Shown here: positions 52,814 through 61,700 of the stretch, piece by piece | Numbering within the stretch: position 1 is the stretch's first letter | How the letters are laid out: every line of letters begins with the position of its first letter | DNA from: Paenibacillus turicensis | Lineage (GTDB): Bacteria > Bacillota > Bacilli > Paenibacillales > Paenibacillaceae | DNA length: 64,000 bases | NCBI RefSeq assembly: GCF_017873435.1 | Contig: NZ_JAGGKG010000001.1 | Span: 248,001-312,000 of the forward strand | Reading direction: 5' to 3' | Translations under genes and position numbers: made by a program | The notes under the pieces: generated by a model | Seen by the model: the letters and a program-made list of their open reading frames with translations, nothing else | Told to the model about the DNA's origin: nothing | Database searches by the model: none

Positions 52814-54271
52814 TTATGCAATTGGAAATTTAACAACAAAAACGCTCCCATTTTTAGACGTGGATTTTAAGGTTAAGTCTCCCCCCTGTGCCTGAGCTAA
52901 TTGCTGACTATAGGTAAGACCTAATCCTAAACCATGAGGTCGCGCAATTTTACGCTCCCCCCGGTAAAAACGTTCAAAGATGTTAGGTGCGTCCTCTTGA
53001 CTAATTCCCGTTCCGTTATCCTCAATTTCAAGTATGGCTTGTTCTCGCTCACTAACATGTTCTATATCTCTCTCAATATTACGCTTAATCTTTCGCTCAG
53101 TATCAAATGTATTACACTGAAGCCTAACCTTAATCATAAGCTTCCGCTCACTATGCTTGGCTTGAAGACAATTATTAAGCAAATTAACGATAATTTGTCT
53201 AATCCTCAGCGCATCCCCTATGACATATACCTCCTCCTCAGGTATAAGCAACTCACACTCCAATTCATCATGATTATCAATTAGCTTCCATTGCTGCACC
53301 ACTTCGCCTAGTAATCCGGTCAGTTCTACTCTGTCACTACGCATACTGACATTTCCTGATGCAAATACATTATAGTCTAGCAAATCAGCAACCATTCGGT
53401 CCAATCTTCCAGTCTCTTGCAGAGCTAAATTAAGAAACTCCTCTGCTTCCTCACCTGTAACAACCTCATCCTTAACAGCATGGATTAAGCCCTTAATTGA
53501 GGTGACAGGCGTCTTTAATTCATGGCTTACCCCAGCTAGGGACAATATTCGCCAATCTTCAAGTTGTTTTAAACGAGCCGCCATACCCGAAAAAGATTCT
53601 ACAAGCTGAGATATTTCTTTTTCTTGTGTTTTCACCTGCAAATTATCAATACAATAATCCCCTTTTTGAATCCTTTGTGTGGCTGCAGTCACCTGCCTTA
53701 AGGGTAAGGAAAGTCGGCTAGATAATAAATAAATCGTTAGTAAACCTGCAAATGTAAAAATAACTAGCATTATAACAATGACAGTGATTATAGCCTCGCT
53801 ATTCGTAAGAGATTGATTGGACTGTATCAACACCGTCTTGCCAACTTCTTTTAAAGAATGCCCATACACCGGAGATGAAATTAAATTAAATTTACTTTGT
53901 GGTGAAGTTAACTCTTTATAATCCCATTTCTTATTAAACTCCTGTTGTGTCATTTGAGGCATACTATATTTTAAATGCCCATCCTCATCTACGACATATA
54001 AGCAAAAATTAGCATCAACATCAAAATACTGCAGCTTATTCCCTATGATATCATCTAGATTTTTCGGAATTTCAAGATCATTTTCTCCACCTAGTCGTTC
54101 AGCAATATTTTGGACAAATAGGCTTGAGGTTTGGATACGATTATCTTTTGCTGTCTCTCTGATCCAATAAATTGACACTAAGCCGATTACGGCACAGACG
54201 GCAAATAATATAACAATATACCGAACAGACCAATACGACAAAATGGAAACTTGCTTTACTGGTTTACGCAA
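52814..54271 (-). CDS. OmpR-partner sensor histidine kinase
   Basis: 485 residues. Membrane helices at 15-37 and 160-184 enclose an extracellular sensor of about 120 residues. HAMP domain at about 185-238. Phospho-acceptor H250 in SLAGVSHELKTPVTSIKG. ATPase motifs: N-box RQIIVNLLNNCLQAKHSER, LEIEDNGTGISQED, and GLGLGLTYSQQLAQAQGGDL. It overlaps the response-regulator gene by 16 bases. The signal is unknown. A YceI gene lies divergently upstream of the pair, suggesting envelope stress or lipid or isoprenoid sensing, but that is only positional. Confidence 0.93.
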   Translation of the reverse strand: MRKPVKQVSILSYWSVRYIVILFAVCAVIGLVSIYWIRETAKDNRIQTSSLFVQNIAERLGGENDLEIPKNLDDIIGNKLQYFDVDANFCLYVVDEDGHLKYSMPQMTQQEFNKKWDYKELTSPQSKFNLISSPVYGHSLKEVGKTVLIQSNQSLTNSEAIITVIVIMLVIFTFAGLLTIYLLSSRLSLPLRQVTAATQRIQKGDYCIDNLQVKTQEKEISQLVESFSGMAARLKQLEDWRILSLAGVSHELKTPVTSIKGLIHAVKDEVVTGEEAEEFLNLALQETGRLDRMVADLLDYNVFASGNVSMRSDRVELTGLLGEVVQQWKLIDNHDELECELLIPEEEVYVIGDALRIRQIIVNLLNNCLQAKHSERKLMIKVRLQCNTFDTERKIKRNIERDIEHVSEREQAILEIEDNGTGISQEDAPNIFERFYRGERKIARPHGLGLGLTYSQQLAQAQGGDLTLKSTSKNGSVFVVKFPIA

Positions 54272-54960
54272 AATGAATACCCACTTCCCCGCAACGTCCG
54301 AATTTCACCTTGAGCTTGTGGCCAATCAGCGAGTGCTTTTCGTAATCGTTTTATACATAAATCCACCGCTCGATCACTTCCTTCGTAGTCGTATCCCCAT
54401 ATTTGTGCTATAAGCTGTTCTCTTGTCCATACACGATTTGGTCTAGCTGACAAAAATAATATTACATCCAAATCTCGTGGAGTGACTGCGATCTCTTTAC
54501 CATTCAGAAAGATGCGTTTAGCCTCATAATCTACTAACAAGGAACCAAAATATTTTCGTTCAGGCTCCTCTGAATAAATTGGTCTCCGGCGTAAAACCGC
54601 TTTAACTCTAGCAACTACCTCATCTGGCACAAACGGCTTAGTCATATAATCATCCGCACCGTGATCAAGACCAAATAATCGATCATCCAACCGATCCTTA
54701 GCTGTTAGCATGATGATGGGACAAGCACTTTTACTACGAATCTCAGACAACAGCTCAAAGCCATCCCTTCCTGGAAGCATCACATCAAGTAACACTAGGT
54801 CAACCACATGCTGATCAAACGCCTCAAGTGCACTAATTCCATCCATACATCGAACAACATTGTACCCCGCTTTATTTAAATAGCTATTTAACACACGGCT
54901 AATAGCTTCTTCATCTTCTACCACAAGAAGTGTTTGCTTATTATCTGATTCTGGGATCAC
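54256..54960 (-). CDS. OmpR-family response regulator
   Basis: 234 residues. Receiver domain with LLVVEDEEAI, phospho-acceptor D59 in LVLLDVMLPGRDG and Lys in DYMTKPFVPDE. C-terminal winged helix of the OmpR type: EIAVTPRDLDVILFLSARPN, REQLIAQIWGYDYEGSDRAV, and the DLCIKRLRKAL recognition helix. The start is GTG, 8 bases after GGGAG. It is coupled to the kinase gene by overlap and is divergent from yceI. Confidence 0.94.
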   Translation of the reverse strand: MIPESDNKQTLLVVEDEEAISRVLNSYLNKAGYNVVRCMDGISALEAFDQHVVDLVLLDVMLPGRDGFELLSEIRSKSACPIIMLTAKDRLDDRLFGLDHGADDYMTKPFVPDEVVARVKAVLRRRPIYSEEPERKYFGSLLVDYEAKRIFLNGKEIAVTPRDLDVILFLSARPNRVWTREQLIAQIWGYDYEGSDRAVDLCIKRLRKALADWPQAQGEIRTLRGSGYSFCVNQ

Positions 54961-55188
54961 ACATCCAACTCCCTTATCTCCTTAAATTCATGTCCATTTA
55001 TGATAGATGGTTCAATTGTTAGCTCTTTATTATAGCAATTTTACATATTTTCTGAATCTAAGCAAGTTTTTTGATTTGACATCTTACTGACACATTTCCT
55101 TGCTAAATTATGAATTACATATACGGCATAAATCATTTAGAGCTGATAGAGAGAAATATTTTTGAGGAAAAATAGGAGGAATAGAGAA

Positions 55189-55920
55189 ATGAATAAACGA
55201 AGCTGGTCTATTATTATCATTGCATTAGTTATCATCATTGGTGTGGGGACGTATCTATTTTTCAGGTCCTTTACAGGCAACAATATCGAAATTAATAGTG
55301 TAATTCCTGACAGCACACAAAATAGTGAAACAAATAAGACAACTGGGAATGCTTCTACTCCTGCTGCTACATCTAACCAAGGTAGTAAAGTTGCCGCAGA
55401 TGCTTTAAACGGCCAATGGAAAATTACAGATGCATCTAAGGTATATTTCTCAGTAACGACTTCACAAGAAACGGTGAACTTTGAAAATAAAAAGGTAAGT
55501 GGGAGTTGGGACATTAATGTCGATTCGCCTAGCGCAATGAAAGGGAACGGGAGTATCGATATGACTGCCAACGATTCCGGCAATAGTCAACGTGATAATC
55601 ATATCCAGCAAGCAGACTTTTTTGATGTAGCTAAGTTTCCAGATGCAACGTTCACAGCAACTTCATTCGAGAACTTACCAACAGCATGGACTGAAGGCAC
55701 AGCAATTCCGTTTAAACTAACAGGTAAATTGACTGTAAAAGGGATCGAAAAGGACGTTACCTTTGATGCACAAGCGATGTATAAAAACAAGCAAGTCATG
55801 TTATCAGGTAAAACGAAAGTGACCTTTAGCGACTTTGGAATGCAAAATCCTCATAATGTAGTGATGTCTACGGAAAATGATATTGGGGTACAGTTGGAGT
55901 TGGTGTTGGATAAGAACTAA
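55189..55920 (+). CDS. Membrane-anchored YceI-family lipid-binding protein
   Basis: 243 residues from the ATG at 55189, which has AGGAGG 8 bases upstream. One N-terminal membrane anchor (SIIIIALVIIIGVGTYLFF), then a Ser/Thr/Asn-rich linker, then a YceI lipocalin-like beta-barrel: GQWKITDASKVYFSVTTSQE, QQADFFDVAKFPDATFTATS and FKLTGKLTVKGIEKDVTFDA. YceI proteins bind long isoprenoids or lipids in an extended pocket. It should sit outside the membrane. Divergent from the two-component system, which may control it. Confidence 0.88.
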   Translation: MNKRSWSIIIIALVIIIGVGTYLFFRSFTGNNIEINSVIPDSTQNSETNKTTGNASTPAATSNQGSKVAADALNGQWKITDASKVYFSVTTSQETVNFENKKVSGSWDINVDSPSAMKGNGSIDMTANDSGNSQRDNHIQQADFFDVAKFPDATFTATSFENLPTAWTEGTAIPFKLTGKLTVKGIEKDVTFDAQAMYKNKQVMLSGKTKVTFSDFGMQNPHNVVMSTENDIGVQLELVLDKN

Positions 55921-55938
55921 GATTTCAAATAAACAATA

Positions 55939-55980
55939 AAAAGCCAGTGTCTCGTATAATACGAAATACTGGCTTTTTTA
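55939..55980. terminator. Bidirectional terminator between yceI-like and DUF4179 genes
   Basis: AAAGCCAGT (55940-55948) pairs with ACTGGCTTT (55968-55976), with an inner TCGTAT/ATACGA stem. T runs occur on both sides. Confidence 0.8.
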
Positions 55981-55989
55981 AATCAATCT

Positions 55990-57675
55990 TTAGTAGCTTC
56001 TTAAATGGTCACGATTAATAATATTACTTTCTAGCACTTTCCCTTCCTTCGGAAGCATGAAGGACCAGTTGACGTCTTTGTACAGTCTTCCTACGATTTT
56101 TCGTCGAAGGGTCAATTGAGTAGGTATGTGTGTTAATTTATCAACGATAATATGACCTGAAGAGAAATAGCTTGGTTTACCAAATCTTACATCTTGGCCT
56201 CTCCCTTGCACAGAAAAATCAGCTCTATACGTTTTTCCATTCTCATCAATAACTTCCCACTGATCATCCGTCATTGTGTTGGTAAACACACCATTAGATA
56301 TATTGATTAAAGTTTGTTTATCCCCATATGACTTATGCTTTTCAAAATATTCTACGCTAGTAATGTTAAATGAATCTCCCAGGCTGTCAAAAACTGCTGG
56401 CTTCGATTCCGAAATTTTTGACGGCATAAAGGTTATCTTCTCATCTGAATGCTCTGTGGTCATGTAGCCATCTAATACAAATTTGATATCGTCGGTCTTA
56501 TTTGCTACCGTCAATCTTGAATCAAACGTATACCACTTAGTTTCCTTTTGCCAAGGATCATAGTAGATATCAGACTCATCATAAAAATCACTATAACCAT
56601 CCCAAGGTTCACCATTTTTTTCATAATGGTAATAAATCCCGCTCATTTTATCTAGCTCACCTGGAGAACGTTGTTGCGCTTCCTTAGTGAACATGGTATT
56701 AAAACTTAATCCAAGACCACTAGGCGCATAAGCAATTCCATTCATTTTGATATTTAGTCCACTAGGTGTTGTATATTGCTCTGATACTGGTGCTATTATA
56801 GTTTTTTCCTTAGCTTTTCTAATATCAGCATAACAGTATATTGTCCATTGACCAGGTATAGTCTGATGTTCACCTTTCTTATTGTTATCTTGTGAGTCCT
56901 TTAGCACCATTTTTATGCTAATATCATCTGTCATAACGGGTTCTTTAAATACCATTCCATAGAAAGGTATTGCACCAAGCTCCTCCATATTTAATCCATA
57001 CAATCTCCCAGGGATTATATGCCGATGGTTATCTCTAACCTCTAGTGAAACTATTTCAAGTGAGTGACCCTTAACTTCATTTCCAACTTTATCCTTAAGC
57101 ACTCCACTTATTAATATACGAAGTGGATCAGCATACATCTCCTTCACCTCAAAGGTATAATCTCCGTTTTTCGCAGTAAACTTAGGTTCACTCACTAACT
57201 CTTTAGCACTTTTTAGTCCAGGATCAACAACATCTAACCATTCTAAACTAGACTTCGTAAACATCGACCTAATCTTCTCTGCTAAAGATGGCTGTACAAA
57301 CATACTTATGGCTAATAACATGACAATGACAGCTAACACAGCACTTGCGACCTTCATTTTGAATAAGGAGGAACGCATTTTCCTCAGTCCCACATTTGTT
57401 GACTTTGAACTATCTGTAGCTGTCCATAGCGCATTACCTGAAGAACTAGCCTCTACTTCAAGCATGTTGATCTGGCTCATAACATGATCCGTAAAATCAA
57501 TTGGAAGCTCGTCACGATATAAAGCTTGTTCCCACACAGTTTGCTCCTGCTGTAACTCATCATACATCTGCTTACAGGTAGGACAGTGTGCAACGTGCTC
57601 CATTAATTTAGCTTTCTCCGATGCTTGTCCATTAAATAATACTTTTTCCATTTGCAATTGACTCCAGCAATTCAA
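55990..57675 (-). CDS. Zinc-finger anti-sigma factor with DUF4179 extracellular domain
   Basis: 561 residues. The N-terminal 45 residues hold a zf-HC2 anti-sigma zinc motif, HVAHCPTCKQMYDELQQEQ (HxxxCxxC). One membrane helix (about 105-127: VASAVLAVIVMLLAISMFV) is followed by a 430-residue extracellular DUF4179 region with the repeated beta-rich GLNIKMNGIAYAPSGLGLSF motif. It should hold the ECF sigma factor inactive at the membrane. It overlaps the sigma gene by 44 bases, the usual sigma/anti-sigma coupling. Confidence 0.88.
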   Translation of the reverse strand: MNCWSQLQMEKVLFNGQASEKAKLMEHVAHCPTCKQMYDELQQEQTVWEQALYRDELPIDFTDHVMSQINMLEVEASSSGNALWTATDSSKSTNVGLRKMRSSLFKMKVASAVLAVIVMLLAISMFVQPSLAEKIRSMFTKSSLEWLDVVDPGLKSAKELVSEPKFTAKNGDYTFEVKEMYADPLRILISGVLKDKVGNEVKGHSLEIVSLEVRDNHRHIIPGRLYGLNMEELGAIPFYGMVFKEPVMTDDISIKMVLKDSQDNNKKGEHQTIPGQWTIYCYADIRKAKEKTIIAPVSEQYTTPSGLNIKMNGIAYAPSGLGLSFNTMFTKEAQQRSPGELDKMSGIYYHYEKNGEPWDGYSDFYDESDIYYDPWQKETKWYTFDSRLTVANKTDDIKFVLDGYMTTEHSDEKITFMPSKISESKPAVFDSLGDSFNITSVEYFEKHKSYGDKQTLINISNGVFTNTMTDDQWEVIDENGKTYRADFSVQGRGQDVRFGKPSYFSSGHIIVDKLTHIPTQLTLRRKIVGRLYKDVNWSFMLPKEGKVLESNIINRDHLRSY

Positions 57676-58240
57676 AAGAATCCCCTCCTTTTTGCCCTAA
57701 TTGCTTTCTTAGATTCTTTTTTGCCCGATAGATACAATTACTCACTTTACGCTCGGACACGCCTACAATCCCCGCTATCTCTCCATAACTAAGGTCGTTG
57801 CTGTAGCGCAAAACCATAATTAAGCGGTGCTGCTCAGGGAGCGTATAAAGTAGTTGTCTCAGCTCTTCTCTCAATTCTTTATTTAAATATTTTCTTTCAG
57901 GGACATTGGCACCTTGCCTTCGCTGTTCTTTTTCTTCTAATGCGCCATAAGCATTTTCAATCGGCATAGGAATCCTTTTACGATAAAAATCCTTTAACGT
58001 ATTGACTGCAATCTTATACAACCACGCTGCAAAGCTACTATCAAATTGATACTGTGAAAGTTTACAATATGCTTTAATAAAGGTTTCTTGCGCTAAATCC
58101 TGCGCATCCACTGATGTTGCTCCCATACTTCTTAACAAGCCGTAAACCTTGGTCTTATACCTATCTAAAATAAGAGCGTAAGACTCTTTACGACCCTGTA
58201 GCACCTCTTCCACGAGGGCCTGATCTGTGATCGGGTCCAT
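57632..58240 (-). CDS. ECF-type RNA polymerase sigma factor
   Basis: 202 residues. Sigma region 2 includes SYALILDRYKTKVYGLLRSM, DAQDLAQETFIKAYCKL and FAAWLYKIAVNTLKDFYRKR. Region 4 includes LYTLPEQHRLIMVLRYSNDL and SYGEIAGIVGVSERKVSNCI then YRAKKNLRKQL. It redirects RNA polymerase once released by the anti-sigma factor encoded in the overlapping next gene. No clear ECF-type promoter (GAAC with a 16-base gap to CGT) was found upstream, so autoregulation is not supported by sequence. Confidence 0.93.
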   Translation of the reverse strand: MDPITDQALVEEVLQGRKESYALILDRYKTKVYGLLRSMGATSVDAQDLAQETFIKAYCKLSQYQFDSSFAAWLYKIAVNTLKDFYRKRIPMPIENAYGALEEKEQRRQGANVPERKYLNKELREELRQLLYTLPEQHRLIMVLRYSNDLSYGEIAGIVGVSERKVSNCIYRAKKNLRKQLGQKGGDSFELLESIANGKSII

Positions 58241-58469
58241 GCTGCCCCTCCTTAAAATGAATTGGACTTTTCAATCTGTATAACTAAGACGAATGAAGTC
58301 ACAGTTTCCTCTCACTATCGAACTAATCTTTCTCTATTTTTCTATGTAACTAGCCCTATTTTTCGCAAAGATTGAAAATATGTAATAATTTTTCACAAAT
58401 TATACTTGTATATATTATTTTACAATATTATACTATCAATAATTAAGACAACGACTATTTATTCTCATT

Positions 58470-58488
58470 GATGTTAATATATTACATC
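58470..58488. promoter_or_regulatory. Palindromic operator-like site
   Basis: GATGT-TAATATATTA-CATC: a perfect 10-base palindrome flanked by GATG/CATC arms, offset by one T. It lies in the 370-base AT-rich gap between the sigma factor and protease genes. No regulator is assigned. Confidence 0.25.
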
Positions 58489-58610
58489 GTATGACAACTC
58501 TCCTCATGACTTACTTCATTTTACTGACATTCTTCAATTTTTTATTATCTATCATCCTATCATTTTTTATCACATATACCTTTTAACTTTTTTAAAAAAT
58601 AGATTTATTA

Positions 58611-58694
58611 AAGGAGGTGATGAAAGCCGCCATCAGATATTCCTTAGGGAATTCCTTGAGAAGAGTCGTTAGTTTCTCAACGCTAAGGAGCTAA
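58611..58694 (+). promoter_or_regulatory. STAB-SD-like sequence with a 24-codon upstream ORF and hairpin in the protease leader
   Basis: AAAGGAGGTGATGAAAGCC at 58611-58628 is nearly complementary to the 3' end of 16S rRNA, longer than an ordinary ribosome site. An ATG at 58620 only 2 bases after AGGAGG opens 24 codons ending at TAA near 58694. A hairpin TTGAGAA/TTCTCAA with outer TCCTTAG/CTAAGGA follows (58643-58690). A ribosome-binding stretch far upstream of the gene resembles the STAB-SD that protects cry mRNA ends. The protease itself starts at 58762 with its own site. Confidence 0.55.
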
Positions 58695-58761
58695 TTCACT
58701 TAGGCTGGCTGCCTTTTGTTTTACCGTAAAAGACAAAAACCAAGTAAAGGGAGTGGAGAAG

Positions 58762-61700
58762 TTGTTTAAATCCAAAAAATTTCGCAAATCTTTTTCACTC
58801 AGCATGGCCCTCATCCTAGTATTCACGCTAATCCCTTCGGCCTTTGCTGATAACGGATCTTCCACACAAAAGCTAGAGCTGAAAAGAGACTTACCTAGTA
58901 GCACAGTGAATAAAATCGATGAGCAATTAGTAGAAAAATTTAAACAAGATGAGTACGTTTCTTATCTGGTTAAATTAAAGGAGCAAACAAATACAACTAA
59001 GGTAGCTAACCAAGCCTTAAGTAAAGCTCTTACCAATAAATCTACAGCTTCTTCTGCAAAATTAGCTGTGCGTACTTCTGTTGTAAGCGCCTTGCGGGAA
59101 ACCGCGACCCGAACACAGGATTCTATTACTAGTTACTTAGAGCAACAAGAAAAAAGTGGCGAGGTTAAAGAGTTTAAAAACTACTTTATCGTCAATGCAC
59201 TTTATGTCAAAAGTACAAAAGCGGTATTAGATGAGTTGGCGCTACAGCCTGAGGTTGAAAAAATCGTGCCAAACCAAACGCGTTATTTAGATACAGCTGA
59301 GGTAAAGGAAAAACAAGCACCTTCAGCTACCACTAAACTAAACGCTGCACCCGCTATCGAAAAACCGGATACGTCCAAAGAAGCGGCTAAAGGCGACTCA
59401 AGCGTGGCACTTAAAGATAAAACTAAAAATAACGCCAATATCGAGTGGAACATTTCACAAATTAACGTTCCTGAGGTATGGAATCAAGGGATCGATGGCA
59501 CAGGGATTGTTGTGGCTAACCTTGACTCAGGGGTAGAGTACACCCACCCTGCACTAGCAAGTAAATGGCGTGGACTAGATGCATCTGGAAATATAGTAAA
59601 TCCAGAATTAAGCTGGTATGATGCTAATGACCATGCGCCTCTACCTGAGGACACTCATGGACATGGTACACATACTATGGGTACGATGGTAGGCTCTGAA
59701 CCTGACGGTTCAAACCAAATTGGGGTTGCACCAGGCGCAAAATGGATTGCCGTTCGTATTTTTAATCCTGAGACGACGGACGCCATCATTTTAGATGCAG
59801 GACAATGGATTCTCGCCCCAATGGATAAAGACGGTAACCTGCACCCTGAATTAGCCCCAGATGTGGTCAACAATTCATGGGGTGGTGGCCCTGGTGTGGA
59901 TGACTGGTTCCGTCCAGTTGTACGCGCTTGGCGTGATGCAGGCATCTTCCCTGAATTTTCAGCGGGAAATACAACGCGAACGAACCCTGGTGGCCCTGGG
60001 TCTGTAGCTAACCCTGGGAACTATCCAGAAGCATTTACAACAGGTGCAACAGATATCAATCAGAACCTAGGCGACTTTTCATTATTAGGTCCGTCACCAT
60101 ACGGGGTTATTAAGCCAGATGTAACTGCCCCAGGGGTAAACATTCGTTCCTCTGTACCAGGTGGTGTGTATGAAGGCGGCTGGAACGGAACCTCCATGGC
60201 TGGCCCACATACAGCAGCACTTGCTGCATTATTATTGCAAGCAAATCACTCGTTAACTGTAAGTGAGCTTGAGGAAATTATTAAATCAACGGCAACACCA
60301 CGTACAGATGCTGCTTATCCAACAACACCTAATAACGGATATGGCTATGGCATTATCAATGCATTAGATGCTGTTAGCTCCGTTCTTAGCGGGGTAGGGA
60401 CCGTTTCAGGGAGAGTAACGATCGGTGGGGATGATGAAAGTGAACCAGTCATTTCACATACACCACCAGCACAGCTATATAAAGGTTTTGATGTAAAGCT
60501 TACGGCTGATGTTAGTGATGACGTTGCAGTTACTTCTGTTGAGTTTTATGCCAAAACAAAAGGAGATGACCATTATTTATATCTCCCTGCAACACGCGTT
60601 TCTGGAGATTCGAAAAATGGGAAATACGAAGTAAATGTACCTGCTTTTCTTATCGATACAGCAGGGTTAGAGTATTACATTCGTGTAAATGATTACGGCA
60701 ATAATGTAGTAGATAGTACGATTTATACTATTCCAGTTTCCGCAGGTATTACGCCTGGCTACATTCAAACCTTCGAGGATAATAATACGGGTTACGTTTC
60801 AGGTGGCACTAAAGATACTTGGGCTTGGGGAGTACCAATCAGTGGACCAGGAAAAGCCTATTCAGGTAGTAAAGTGATCGCTACAAATTTAACAGGAACC
60901 TATCCAGCAAGTGCGAACTCACATATTCAGCTACCTCCTATTGATCTCAGTGACAGTCCAAATGGAGCTTTGCTCTCGTTTAAACAATGGTATGATCTTG
61001 AGAACAATAACGATGTGGGAAAGATTTTAATTGCGACTGAAGATTCCGAATATGCCTTTGTAGAAGTTGCAAAAGTAACAGGAACAAGTGGTGGATGGAA
61101 AACACAATATATTGATTTAACACCTTATGGAGGACAGCAGGTTCACGTTCTGCTAAACTTCACTAGCGACTCTACCATTCAAAAAGCAGGTTGGTATATT
61201 GATGATATTGCATTATCTGCACCTGATTCAGAAGCTCCTGCTGCACCAGCACAGCTTACAGGATCAGCCAACTTTACAGGCAATGTCGTATTAAACTGGC
61301 AAGCTTCAACAGAGGAAGACTTTAAGGAATATCGAGTATACCGCTCTACAAGCAGTGGTACAGGTTATGAATTATTAACGACAACGACCGCTACCTCATA
61401 TACAGATGCAACAACTGAAGGGGATTCCACCTACTATTATGTAGTTACTGCCCTTGACTATAGCGCAAATGAAAGTGCTTATTCCAACGAAATTAGCTTA
61501 ACGATTCATCGTCCAACTATTATTTACAGTGATAATTTTGATGGGAATGATGATAACGGCTGGACACACTCTGGCGCTAAAGATGAATGGGAGCGTGGAG
61601 TGCCTACAGCAACAGGCGGTCCGGCAAGTGCAGTATCACTACCAAATGTATGGGCAACGGATTTAGATAACACCTATGAAAATAGCGCAGATGCTTCTCT

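Noticed and set aside
58270..58310. ECF-type promoter GGAAAC...CGTC upstream of the sigma gene
   Set aside because: The gap between the two elements is 12 bases, too short for the 15-17 expected, so autoregulation is not supported.
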